Assembly (NCBI GenBank): GCA_035366835.1
Contig: DAOSIS010000041.1
Span: 1 to 26,472, forward strand
DNA: 26,472 bases
Direction of reading: 5' to 3'
Source: UBA6109 sp035366835
GTDB taxonomy: Bacteria > Desulfobacterota > Syntrophia > Syntrophales > UBA6109
Shown here: positions 14,919 through 23,154 of the stretch, piece by piece
How the letters are laid out: the number at the start of each line of letters is the position of its first letter
How positions within the stretch are numbered: position 1 is the first letter of the stretch
Notes under the pieces: model-generated
The model's input: the letters and a program-made list of their open reading frames with translations, nothing else
What the model was told of the DNA's origin: nothing
Database searches by the model: none
Program-made: the position numbers and the translations under genes

Positions 14919-16055
14919 CTACTGCAGGCGGTTCTCGTACTCCTCGATCACCCGGATCCGGTCGAAGTCCCCCATTTTCAGGATCTTCCGGACGCCCATC
15001 TCCTGCCAGGCCGGCTGATAGCCGACTTCGCGGGCGATCTTGTCGGCGACGCCCGTTTCCGGGGCGAGGAATTTTTCGCTCATATGGGTGTCGTCCCCCA
15101 TGAAGACGAGAAGCGGTCTCGATCGACGGCGCGTCTTGTTGCTGCGCACGACGACGTGGATGAGGAACTCCGTGAATTCCCTGGACTGGGGATTCCACAC
15201 CTCGATTCCATCCACGTCGTACTCGGCCAGCAGGACCGGCCAGAACTGCTCGGGATGGGGCACGACGATTCCCGCGCCGACGGAACGCGCCTCCTCGATC
15301 GTTTCCTGGACGCTGTAGAAATAGTCCGGGCTGAAGCCGCGCTTCACGATCCGCTTCACCTCGAGGAGAAAAACGACGGCCTTGTCGATGACGGCCTCCG
15401 GATAAAACTCCCTCAGGTGCTCGAAGTAGTTCGTGACGAGCTTGTTCTTCAGGGGCTGCATGGGTGTCTCCGCGCTGTTCGCGTCGATGAGTTGTTGGAT
15501 CTTCCGCGAATAGATTTGGACGAAACGGACGATGTCCCGCTCCACGCCGGTGGCCCGCACCGCCTTTTGGAGTCGCGCTTCGAATTTCGGATTGGTCACG
15601 GTTTCCAGATATTCGAAGAGTTGCCGCTGCCGGTACTGGTAGGTGTGGGCGATCATGGCCTTGAAGATGTGCGCCTGGTCCAGGCGTTCGGTTTTGATGT
15701 GGAACAGGAGCTGGATCTTCCGGTTGAATTCCTTGGCCTGGCAATCGACCTCGGTGCCGGCGTATCCGTTGCAGTGGAGAATCTCGTTGTGCTGGGTCGG
15801 GATGACGAGCGTCCGCTGGGCGTTGGGGAACATCTTGCGGATGCGCTCCCGCACCAGGTCCACGGGGACCATCTCTGGATGCCAGTGCACGGCCAGCACG
15901 GAGTCCTCCCGCTCGAAAATGTTCCGCGGATTGAGGATCCATTCGATCTGCTGGTCCGTCAACGCGACGCTGACGAGCTTCCGATAGACCGCGCCGTCCC
16001 AATCCGTGACTTCTTCGGCGTCCTCCCGTATCGCGACATCGGTTGTCGTTTTCAT
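14919..16055 (-). CDS. PHP-like metal-dependent phosphoesterase
   Basis: A 378-residue cytoplasmic protein. The order of short motifs fits the PHP (polymerase and histidinol phosphatase) superfamily: HWH at 57-59, H89 in QHNE, VVPHPEQ around H267, GIEVWN around E285 and GDDTH at 320-324. These would bind two or three metal ions and hydrolyse a phosphoester. The spacing is wider than in small PHP proteins owing to a helical insertion (about 105-255). The substrate is unknown; phosphate scavenging from an organic phosphate is an attractive guess given the Pho-box-like repeats upstream. AAGGA lies 7 bases before the ATG. The amphi-Trp gene follows on the same strand. Confidence 0.62.
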   Translation of the reverse strand: MKTTTDVAIREDAEEVTDWDGAVYRKLVSVALTDQQIEWILNPRNIFEREDSVLAVHWHPEMVPVDLVRERIRKMFPNAQRTLVIPTQHNEILHCNGYAGTEVDCQAKEFNRKIQLLFHIKTERLDQAHIFKAMIAHTYQYRQRQLFEYLETVTNPKFEARLQKAVRATGVERDIVRFVQIYSRKIQQLIDANSAETPMQPLKNKLVTNYFEHLREFYPEAVIDKAVVFLLEVKRIVKRGFSPDYFYSVQETIEEARSVGAGIVVPHPEQFWPVLLAEYDVDGIEVWNPQSREFTEFLIHVVVRSNKTRRRSRPLLVFMGDDTHMSEKFLAPETGVADKIAREVGYQPAWQEMGVRKILKMGDFDRIRVIEEYENRLQ

Positions 16056-16127
16056 GGGTGTCCTTTTTCAGTGCTGTTTCAGTGCCGTGAAATCAGCCGA
16101 ACGATATCAGAAACTCCCTCCCCCGTG

Positions 16128-16167
16128 TGTGAAGATTCGGCAACAAGATGATGACATCCGGATGAAG
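16128..16167 (-). promoter_or_regulatory. Pho-box-like repeats before the PHP-like gene
   Basis: On the minus strand TTCAT (16166-16162), GTCAT (16155-16151), GTTGC (16144-16140) and TTCAC (16133-16129) recur every 11 bp; the third is degenerate. A possible -10, TATCGT, lies about 20 bp further on, at 16106-16101, so the promoter is less certain than the others. Confidence 0.5.
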
Positions 16168-16175
16168 GGAGACCT

Positions 16176-19175
16176 TCAGGTCCGTTCCTGTCCATTCAGC
16201 GTCTCCCGGATCATGCCGGCGAGTTCTTCCATGACGTAGGGCTTCCTTATGATTCCCTGGATGCCCAGGGTCTTCGCCTTCTTCTCCATCATGCCGTCGC
16301 AGAAGCCGGTGCTGAGGAGGATCGGCATTTCCGGGCGGATCGAGAGGATCTCCCTCGCCAATTCGATGCCGGAGAGGGCCGGCATGGTGTGGTCGGTCAC
16401 GATCAGATCGAAGACCGTCGGGCCGGACCGGAAAAGCCGGAGCGCCTCGCGGCCGCTCGTCGCGACGACCACGTCGTATCCGAGCATCTGCAGCATGTCG
16501 TCGGTCGTCTCCGCGACGGACCGCTCGTCGTCGACCAGCAGGATCTTCTCCCGGCTTCCGCCCTGCAGGACCGCGGGGTGGGGGTTCGACTCCCGAACGG
16601 CGGATGACGATCTCCGCGGCAGCAGCACCTCGAAGGTCGTCCCGATTCCCGGCTCGCTCTCCACGCGGATGGCGCCTTGGAGGCTCTTGACGATGCCTTG
16701 GACGATGGACAGCCCCATGCCCGTCCCTTCCCCCTCCTGTTTGGTCGTGAAGAACGGTTCGAAAATCTTTTCCATCGTCTGGTCGTCCATTCCGTGACCC
16801 GTATCCGTCACGGCCAGGCGGCAGTAAGAGCCGGCGGGGAGCCCCGCGGGGTGGAGCGTCCCCGACGCGTGGATTTCGGCGTTCCCCAGCGCGATCGTCA
16901 GACGGCCGCCCTTGTCCTTCAGGGCGTCGGAGGCGTTCGCGCACAGGTTCATGATGATTTGGTGGATCTGGGCGGCGTCCGCCGTCACGACGGCGTCGCA
17001 ATCCGCGATGTCCAGCGACAGGTCGATGGTGGACGGAATGGAGGCGCGCAGGAGCTCGAAAATCTCTTCGACGCTCCGCCTCAGATCGACCGGAGTCGGC
17101 TGGATCTCCCGCTTCCGGCTGAAGGAAAGAATCTGGTTCACCAACTCCCGCGCGCGGCAGGCTGCGACCCGGATCTTGTCGATCCGTTCGCGGAACGACG
17201 CCTGCCCCTTGGCGAGCCGGAGGGAGATTTCCGCGTGGCCGATGATCGGCACGAGGATATTGTTGAAGTCGTGGGCGATGCCTCCGGCGAACCGGCCGAT
17301 CGCCTCCATCTTCTGCGACTGCTGGAGTTGGTTTTCCAACTTCTTGCGTTCCGTGACGTCCAGGATCGAGACGATGGTCTGGCCCGCGGCGGGGACGGTA
17401 CCGATCCGGATCAGGATGAATTTCAGGCGGTCCTGCCTGTTGCGGATCTTCGCTTCGAAGGAAAGGGGTTTTGCGGCCGGATGGGGCGCTTCGGCCGCCG
17501 GCAGCCCCAGCGGCTTCCGGTCTTCCCTTTGGAACAGCGCCTCCCAGGGACGGCCCTCCATCTCGGACCGCGAGCAGCCGGCCAGCACTTCCGCCTCCCC
17601 GTTGGCCATGACGACCTTTCCCCGCCGGTCGACGATGATCGTCGCCGTTCCCGTGTTCTCGAAGATGTGGCGGTACAGGGTCTCGCTCTCTTCGAGGGCG
17701 AGCTCCATGCGGCGCCGGGCGTCGAGCTCGTCTTGCAGCGCCCGGTACAACCGCGCGTTGTGGATCGCCAGCGCGGCCATTTCTCCGAAGCGCTTCAGCA
17801 GGTCGCCCGCGTCCGGATGAAACGGTGCATGGTCGTCGCGACCCAGGCCGATGACGCCGATTCTTCTGCCGGACACTTCCAGGGAGGTTGCCGCGGCGGC
17901 ACGGAGCCGGTCGTACGGCGATGCGGCGAGACGGTGGGGCCAGGCGGCGTAATGATCGATTTTTTCGCTCCCGCCTGCGGAAAAAACCCTGCCCGCCAGG
18001 CCGCTCGCCGCTCCGATGACCGTTCCGACCTGCGCCTGAAACAGCCCGGCGGCCGCCTCCATTTTCAGGAGGCCGCTCTCGTCGTCCAACAGATACAGAA
18101 AACCGTGCCCGGTGCCCGAGAGATTCGCGGCGCGGCGGACGATATTCTCCAGGAGGTCGGCCAAGTCCAGCCGTCCCATCAGCTCCAGAGACGTGTCGTG
18201 AAGCGCGGAGAGGCATTCCTTCTGGTGGCGGAGAATCTCTTCCGCCTGGCGGCGTCCGGCGATTTCCGACTCCAACTCGCGATTTTTTTCGAGCAGTTCG
18301 AATGTCTTGTTCTTCACTCGCCAGCGAAAGAGGATCGTCAGGGAAGCCGAGGCAAAAAGCAGGAGGACCGCGACGAGGCTTCCCGCCTTCAGGCTGGCCG
18401 ACAGGCGGGATTCTACGGGCGTGGCACCGACGGTTTCGAAGTACCGGTGATAGACGGACGTCCGGTCTTTCTTCATCCACGCCAGATGATAATCCAGTGC
18501 CGTGGAAATCGCGTCGCCGCGGGTTCGGGAAACGGCGAAGCGGTGCTCCACGGGGCAGAAGATGATGTCGGTCCTCTGCAACAGGGGATGGCGTCCCTCG
18601 TTCATCAGACCGTAGAGCCGGTCGATCACGCCGGCCTCGATCCACTGCTTTTCCAAGGCCGCGATGATCCCGCGGTAGTCGTTGAATTCGACGAGTCGTG
18701 CGGAGATGCCGAGGCTCTTCAGCATGGAGCGGAAATACGATGCAAAGGGATCGTCGCGAAGAATTCCCACGTCGAGTCCGGACAGCTCCAGCAGCGACTT
18801 CATCGTCTTTTTCTTCGACGTGTACACCTGCCCCCACGTCGATACGACCGTCTCCTGCGTGAGGCGACAGTGCTCGGGGGCGTCCCCCGTGTTGGCGACG
18901 GGCGCCAGGACGTCGAGGTCGCCTTTTTCCAGCCGTGCCATTCCGTCCTGCGGTTTCGTTACGACGACGGACAACTCCCACTTTTCCCGCTTCGCGATTT
19001 CTTCGAGCAGCTCCGTGAAAAGATTCCGGCCGTGGTCGGACGAATCGGAGTCCGACGTCTCCGCAGCGACGATGGCGGCCTGGATGCGCCTTTTGGGAGG
19101 GGTCGCATCCGAAAATCCCGCCACGAAAAGAACGACGCAGCACAGCCCGATCTGCAACGTCTTGCGTGCTCGCAT
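16176..19175 (-). CDS. Hybrid sensor histidine kinase with periplasmic solute-binding sensor domain
   Basis: A 999-residue inner-membrane kinase. In order: signal peptide/anchor (about 1-22), periplasmic SBP-type domain (about 30-255), one membrane segment (264-283), a coiled coil (about 290-325), GAF (about 330-475), PAS (about 495-610), histidine kinase with phospho-acceptor H635 in GGIAHDFNN, ATPase domain with DTGHGM and GTGMGL, and a C-terminal receiver with D928 in LIVTD and K978. The receiver is terminal and there is no DNA-binding output, so a further partner is expected. The gene begins 10 bp after the pstS-like stop and is surely co-transcribed, suggesting that it senses phosphate or a related anion. 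Confidence 0.9.
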   Translation of the reverse strand: MRARKTLQIGLCCVVLFVAGFSDATPPKRRIQAAIVAAETSDSDSSDHGRNLFTELLEEIAKREKWELSVVVTKPQDGMARLEKGDLDVLAPVANTGDAPEHCRLTQETVVSTWGQVYTSKKKTMKSLLELSGLDVGILRDDPFASYFRSMLKSLGISARLVEFNDYRGIIAALEKQWIEAGVIDRLYGLMNEGRHPLLQRTDIIFCPVEHRFAVSRTRGDAISTALDYHLAWMKKDRTSVYHRYFETVGATPVESRLSASLKAGSLVAVLLLFASASLTILFRWRVKNKTFELLEKNRELESEIAGRRQAEEILRHQKECLSALHDTSLELMGRLDLADLLENIVRRAANLSGTGHGFLYLLDDESGLLKMEAAAGLFQAQVGTVIGAASGLAGRVFSAGGSEKIDHYAAWPHRLAASPYDRLRAAAATSLEVSGRRIGVIGLGRDDHAPFHPDAGDLLKRFGEMAALAIHNARLYRALQDELDARRRMELALEESETLYRHIFENTGTATIIVDRRGKVVMANGEAEVLAGCSRSEMEGRPWEALFQREDRKPLGLPAAEAPHPAAKPLSFEAKIRNRQDRLKFILIRIGTVPAAGQTIVSILDVTERKKLENQLQQSQKMEAIGRFAGGIAHDFNNILVPIIGHAEISLRLAKGQASFRERIDKIRVAACRARELVNQILSFSRKREIQPTPVDLRRSVEEIFELLRASIPSTIDLSLDIADCDAVVTADAAQIHQIIMNLCANASDALKDKGGRLTIALGNAEIHASGTLHPAGLPAGSYCRLAVTDTGHGMDDQTMEKIFEPFFTTKQEGEGTGMGLSIVQGIVKSLQGAIRVESEPGIGTTFEVLLPRRSSSAVRESNPHPAVLQGGSREKILLVDDERSVAETTDDMLQMLGYDVVVATSGREALRLFRSGPTVFDLIVTDHTMPALSGIELAREILSIRPEMPILLSTGFCDGMMEKKAKTLGIQGIIRKPYVMEELAGMIRETLNGQERT

Positions 19176-19185
19176 AGGAATTCCG

Positions 19186-20250
19186 TTAAGGTTCCGCCTG
19201 GGGGATGAGGGGCGATCCTGCGAAGGTCATGGATCGGAGGATCTTCCGGCACTGAATCGAGACTGTTTCCGGCAGGGGGGCGTAGTGCAGGGGGGCGCAT
19301 TCCCGCTGGCCTTCGTGGACGCACCACCACAGGAAGGACGCCAGGGCGCGCGCCTTCTCCTTCGTGCGACCCGAATAGCTTTGTTCCTGGTAGAAGATCA
19401 GGTAGGTGAACCCACTGATGGGATAGCCCTCGGGGGCCTCGGTATTGGTGATGGGGCGTCTCCAGTCGGCGGGCATGCTGACGGAGGCCGCCTCGGTGGC
19501 CGATTCTACCGTGGGCTTGACGAATCGATTCCCGGCGTTTTTCACCCGCACGACGGGCAGCCGGTTGCCCACGGCGTAGTTGAGCGATACGTACCCGATG
19601 GCGCCCGGTATCTTTTTCACCATCGAGGCGACGCCGGAATTGCCCCGGACGCCGAGACCGGTATTCCATGCCACGGTCTTCCCGACGCCCCGTTCCCGGT
19701 TCCAGTGGGGGCTGACCTTGGAAAGATAATCGGAGAGAATATAATTCGTTCCGCTGCCTTCGGCGCGATGAACGACCATGATCTCCAGGGAGGGAAGATC
19801 CACGGACGGATTCAACGCCCGGAGCCGGGGATGGTCCCACGAAGGGATCCGGCCGAGAAAGATGTCGGCCAGCAAATCCGGCGTCAGACGCAGGTCGGGA
19901 TCGCCTTCCAGGTTGTAGATGACGGCTACGGCCCCCACACAGGTGGGCAGGTGCAGGATCGGTGCGGCGGCCTCCTGCATCTCCCGGTCGGACAGGGAGA
20001 CGTCCGTCGCACCGAAGTCGATTTTCCGCTGCAGCAGATCCTGAATTCCGTCGGCGGAACCGGTTCCCCTGTAGGTGACACGGACGGGCGCCTTTTGGGA
20101 GTAGGAATGAATCCATCTTTCGTATAAAGGATGCGGGAACGTGGCTCCCGCTCCGGACAGGATGGGCTGCGCCTTCGCCGGTGCAGCCGCTGACGCCAGC
20201 CAGATCAGGCCCGCGAACAGGCAAAGGGACGGCAGGACGGTCGATTTCAT
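19186..20250 (-). CDS. PstS-like phosphate-binding protein (divergent third copy)
   Basis: A 354-residue periplasmic protein, much longer than and only distantly similar to the other two PstS proteins. The signal peptide (about 1-28) ends in AKA before QPILSGAGATFP, the hallmark start of the E. coli-type PstS; GTGSADGIQ and HRAEGSGTNYI are the phosphate-loop regions. The ATG at 20250 is chosen because it starts a clean signal peptide and because the Pho box and -10 lie just upstream; the frame stays open to 20337, but that part is promoter. The ribosome site is weak. It forms a unit with the hybrid kinase, so it may act in sensing as well as in uptake. Confidence 0.87.
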   Translation of the reverse strand: MKSTVLPSLCLFAGLIWLASAAAPAKAQPILSGAGATFPHPLYERWIHSYSQKAPVRVTYRGTGSADGIQDLLQRKIDFGATDVSLSDREMQEAAAPILHLPTCVGAVAVIYNLEGDPDLRLTPDLLADIFLGRIPSWDHPRLRALNPSVDLPSLEIMVVHRAEGSGTNYILSDYLSKVSPHWNRERGVGKTVAWNTGLGVRGNSGVASMVKKIPGAIGYVSLNYAVGNRLPVVRVKNAGNRFVKPTVESATEAASVSMPADWRRPITNTEAPEGYPISGFTYLIFYQEQSYSGRTKEKARALASFLWWCVHEGQRECAPLHYAPLPETVSIQCRKILRSMTFAGSPLIPQAEP

Positions 20251-20273
20251 GGCCGAACCGTACAGAAGAAGTG

Positions 20274-20311
20274 TGTATGCAGGATGACCGTTTTGTGAAA
20301 AAATCGTGAAG
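20274..20311 (-). promoter_or_regulatory. Pho box of the pstS-like/kinase unit
   Basis: On the minus strand TTCAC (20310-20306), TTCAC (20299-20295) and GTCAT (20288-20284) repeat every 11 bp. A CATACA -10-like hexamer (20279-20274) follows closely. This box is separate from the plus-strand box at 20342-20370, so the two divergent promoters are each provided with one. Confidence 0.65.
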
Positions 20312-20341
20312 AAGGAGGCCGTTCCGGCGGTATTCATGCGA

Positions 20342-20386
20342 TGTTCACGGCCCTGTCATCAAATTGTAACGATCGTTCTGTAGGCT
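20342..20386 (+). promoter_or_regulatory. Pho box and -10 element of the second pstS
   Basis: TTCAC (20344-20348), GTCAT (20355-20359) and GTAAC (20366-20370) are spaced exactly 11 bp. A -10-like TAGGCT (20381-20386) follows ten bases later, almost the same geometry as at the first pstS. The -10 is weak, as expected for an activator-dependent promoter. Confidence 0.8.
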
Positions 20387-20427
20387 GTCCCAGCAAAAAT
20401 TCTTCCACCATCGAAAGGGAGGGTACC

Positions 20428-21252
20428 ATGAAGAAAAACTGGAAAATGATGCTGCTGGGCGTCTTGGGGTGTTTTCTGCTTGCGGCCGGTTCCGCGGCGG
20501 CCGCGGAGAGCATCGTGATCAAGGGATCTACGACGGTTTTGCCCATCATGCAGGCGGCCCTGGAGGCCTATATGAAGGCGAACCCGGGGGTGAACATTTC
20601 GCTTTCCGGAGGCGGCTCGGGGGAAGGGATCAAGGCCCTGATCGACAAGACGACCGACCTGGCCATGTCCTCGCGAGAGATCAAGAAGAATGAAGTGGAT
20701 CTGGCCAAGTCCAAGGGCGTCACCCCCCTCGAACACGTCATCGCGATCGACGCCATCGTCCCGATCGTCCATCCCAGCAACAAGGTAAACAACTTGAGCA
20801 TCGACCAGCTCAGTCAGATGTACCAGGGATCGATCCGGAACTGGAAGGAAGTCGGCGGAGACGATCTGGCCATCGTCGTCGTATCCAGGGACAGCAGCTC
20901 CGGCACGTTCGAGGCCTGGGGGCATCTGGTCCTGAACAATGCGAAGGTCACGCCGAGAGCGCAGCTCCAGGCCTCCAACGGCGCCGTGGTTCAGACGGTT
21001 TCCAAGAACAGGTACGCCATCGGCTACATCGGGCTCGGTTACGTGGACGCCTCGACGAAGGGCCTGAAGGTCAACGGCGTCGCGGCATCGGCGAAAACCG
21101 CCGTGGACAAGACCTATCCCGTAGCGAGGCCGCTTTACGTGTACACGGACGGGCAGCCTTCCGGAACCACCGCGAAATTCCTCCAGTTCATCCTCGGGGC
21201 GGAGGGACAAAAACTGGTCGCCAAGGAAGGCTTCGTACCCCTTCCAAAGTAA
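20428..21252 (+). CDS. pstS: Phosphate ABC transporter substrate-binding protein, copy 2
   Basis: A 274-residue periplasmic phosphate-binding protein whose signal peptide (about 1-26) ends in AAA before ESIV. The signal peptide and upstream DNA are unlike those of copy 1, but from the first mature codon (20506) to 21239 the DNA is the same base for base; two silent changes follow near the stop codon. The mature proteins are therefore identical. A GGGAGG site precedes the ATG at 20428. This copy leads the complete pstS-pstC-pstA-pstB-phoU-phoR series and is presumably the one that feeds the permease. Confidence 0.95.
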   Translation: MKKNWKMMLLGVLGCFLLAAGSAAAAESIVIKGSTTVLPIMQAALEAYMKANPGVNISLSGGGSGEGIKALIDKTTDLAMSSREIKKNEVDLAKSKGVTPLEHVIAIDAIVPIVHPSNKVNNLSIDQLSQMYQGSIRNWKEVGGDDLAIVVVSRDSSSGTFEAWGHLVLNNAKVTPRAQLQASNGAVVQTVSKNRYAIGYIGLGYVDASTKGLKVNGVAASAKTAVDKTYPVARPLYVYTDGQPSGTTAKFLQFILGAEGQKLVAKEGFVPLPK

Positions 21253-21306
21253 GAGGCACCAAGCAAGGAAACAGCGAAGACAGAAGCGCGGCTGCCCTTT
21301 CCGACA

Positions 21307-21323
21307 GCGGCATAGGGTGCCGC
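21307..21323 (+). other. Stem-loop between pstS and pstC
   Basis: GCGGCA and TGCCGC pair perfectly around five bases, 30 bp before the pstC start. Hairpins in this place commonly protect or attenuate the transcript so that the binding protein is made in excess of the permease. No T-tract follows. Confidence 0.45.
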
Positions 21324-21352
21324 CTTCTCCATTCCAGAAGGAGTATTCAAGG

Positions 21353-22240
21353 ATGACAAGACGGCAGAAGGAAGATGCCATCAAGAAGCTTCTCGGCATC
21401 ATTGCATCGCTCTCCATCGTGGCTCTTGCTTTGATTGTCCTGTTCCTGTTCCGGGAGGGCTTGCCCATCTTCGAAAAGGTGTCGCTGAAAGGATTTCTTC
21501 TGGGGAGCGAATGGTATCCGACCTACGATCCGCCGTCTTTCGGCATCTTTCCCCTGATCGTAGCGTCCGTCATCGTAACTTGCCTCTCCTGTCTCATTGC
21601 CGTTCCGCTGGGAGTTCTCTCTGCCGTGTACATCGCGGAAATCGCGGGTCCGCGCCTCCGGGAGATGCTGAAGGCGGTGATCGAGCTCATGGCGGGGCTG
21701 CCGTCGGTCGTACTCGGCTTTTTCGGAATGGTCGTCCTGGCACCCTGGCTCCAAGAGACATTCAACCTGCCCACGGGCCTGAACATCGTCAACGCATCCC
21801 TCATCCTGGCCATCATGGCCGTTCCCACCGTTTGCAGCATTTCGGAGGACGCCCTGTACGCCGTTCCCCGCGAGTTCCGGGAGGCCTCCCACGCCCTCGG
21901 GGCGACCAAGGGTGAAACGATCCTCGGCGTGGTCATCCCCGCGGCGCTCTCGGGCATCTGCACGGCGGTCATCCTCGGGATGGCCAGGGCCATGGGCGAG
22001 ACGATGGTCGTGCTCATGACGGCGGGCGGCGCGGCTGCCGTTCCGGAAAGCATCTTCGATTCGGTGCGGCCGATGACGGCAAGCATTGCGGCGGAGATGG
22101 GAGAGGCGCCCTTCGGCGGAGATCATTACCATGCGCTCTTCGCCACGGGCATCGTCCTTTTCTTCATCACGCTGGCCTTCAACGTCCTGGCCAATCACCT
22201 GTCGCATCGGTTCAAGGAAACAGGGTCCGCGACGCTGTAG
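21353..22240 (+). CDS. pstC: Phosphate ABC transporter permease PstC
   Basis: A 295-residue inner-membrane permease with six hydrophobic segments. The cytoplasmic coupling loop EASHALGATKGETI followed by PAALSGI matches the EAA loop that contacts the ATPase. The start at 21353 has AGAAGGAG 10 bases upstream; an earlier start at 21317 would overlap the hairpin region. It forms the phosphate channel with PstA, driven by PstB and loaded by PstS. Confidence 0.95.
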   Translation: MTRRQKEDAIKKLLGIIASLSIVALALIVLFLFREGLPIFEKVSLKGFLLGSEWYPTYDPPSFGIFPLIVASVIVTCLSCLIAVPLGVLSAVYIAEIAGPRLREMLKAVIELMAGLPSVVLGFFGMVVLAPWLQETFNLPTGLNIVNASLILAIMAVPTVCSISEDALYAVPREFREASHALGATKGETILGVVIPAALSGICTAVILGMARAMGETMVVLMTAGGAAAVPESIFDSVRPMTASIAAEMGEAPFGGDHYHALFATGIVLFFITLAFNVLANHLSHRFKETGSATL

Positions 22241-22275
22241 CTGTAGATGCGGCGCCCTGCGAAGGAGGAATGCGG

Positions 22276-23154
22276 GTGTTTGAAGAGCGAAGGAACGTCA
22301 AAACGAAGCGTTTGTGGAAGGAGCGGATCTTTTTCACCGTGAACCGCCTGTCCGCCCTGATCATTGTCCTGGCGCTGGGCGGGATCGTCACCTTCATAGC
22401 GAAAAACGGTCTTTCCGCCCTCAGCTGGGATTTTCTCACTCTCCCGCCGACCGATTCCATGACCAAGGGCGGCATCATGCCCGCGATCCTGGGGACGCTG
22501 TACCTGACGATCGGCAGCATGATCGTTGCCATGCCCGTCGGAGTGATTGCGGCGGTGTACCTGAGCGAATACGCCAGGCAGGGCCGTCTGCTGCGCCTGA
22601 TCCGCGTCGGAATCCACTGCCTGGCAGGCGTTCCCTCCGTCGTCTTTGGGCTTTTCGGCCTGGCCCTGTTCGTCGTCTTCTTCGGCTTCGGCTCCTCCAT
22701 CCTCTCCGGTTCACTGACCCTCGGCGTCCTGGTCCTCCCGTCGATCATCGCCGCGACGGAGGAGGCGTTGCGGGCCGTACCGCAGACGGTCCGGGAGGCA
22801 TCGCTGGCGCTGGGCGTCTCCAAATGGGAGACGACGCTGCGGGTGGTCCTGCCCGCGGCGGCGCCGGGAATCCTGACCGCGCTGATCCTGGGCATCGGCC
22901 GCTCTGCGGGCGAGACGGCCCCCATCATGTTCACGGCAGCGGCGTTCTTTTCGGCAAAGCTGCCCGGTTCCATCTTTGACGAGGTCATGGCGCTCCCCTA
23001 TCACATCTACGTCCTGGCGACGGCCGGGACGCACATCGAGCAGACCCGGCCGATCCAGTACGGGACGGCCTTGGTGCTTCTCATGCTCGTTTTGGGCGTC
23101 AATCTCGCTGCCATTTTGCTGAGAAGTTCCATCCGGAGGAAAAAAACGTGGTAA
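22276..23154 (+). CDS. pstA: Phosphate ABC transporter permease PstA
   Basis: A 292-residue permease with six hydrophobic segments and the coupling loop EASLALGVSKWETT followed by PAAAPGI. Two starts compete: ATG 22270 lies only one base after the strong AAGGAGG (22262-22268), while GTG 22276 lies seven bases after it, so GTG is preferred; the difference is two residues. The 3' end overlaps pstB by 7 bp, which suggests translational coupling. Confidence 0.94.
   Translation: MFEERRNVKTKRLWKERIFFTVNRLSALIIVLALGGIVTFIAKNGLSALSWDFLTLPPTDSMTKGGIMPAILGTLYLTIGSMIVAMPVGVIAAVYLSEYARQGRLLRLIRVGIHCLAGVPSVVFGLFGLALFVVFFGFGSSILSGSLTLGVLVLPSIIAATEEALRAVPQTVREASLALGVSKWETTLRVVLPAAAPGILTALILGIGRSAGETAPIMFTAAAFFSAKLPGSIFDEVMALPYHIYVLATAGTHIEQTRPIQYGTALVLLMLVLGVNLAAILLRSSIRRKKTW

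Noticed and set aside
16066..16086. Possible sigma-54 promoter before the PHP-like gene (minus strand)
   Set aside because: The GG and GC spacing is right, but the -12 element reads CAGC instead of TTGC; the Pho-like repeats explain the region better.
16677..19208. An 843-codon open frame on the plus strand
   Set aside because: It is the antisense shadow of the hybrid kinase, whose domains are all readable on the minus strand.
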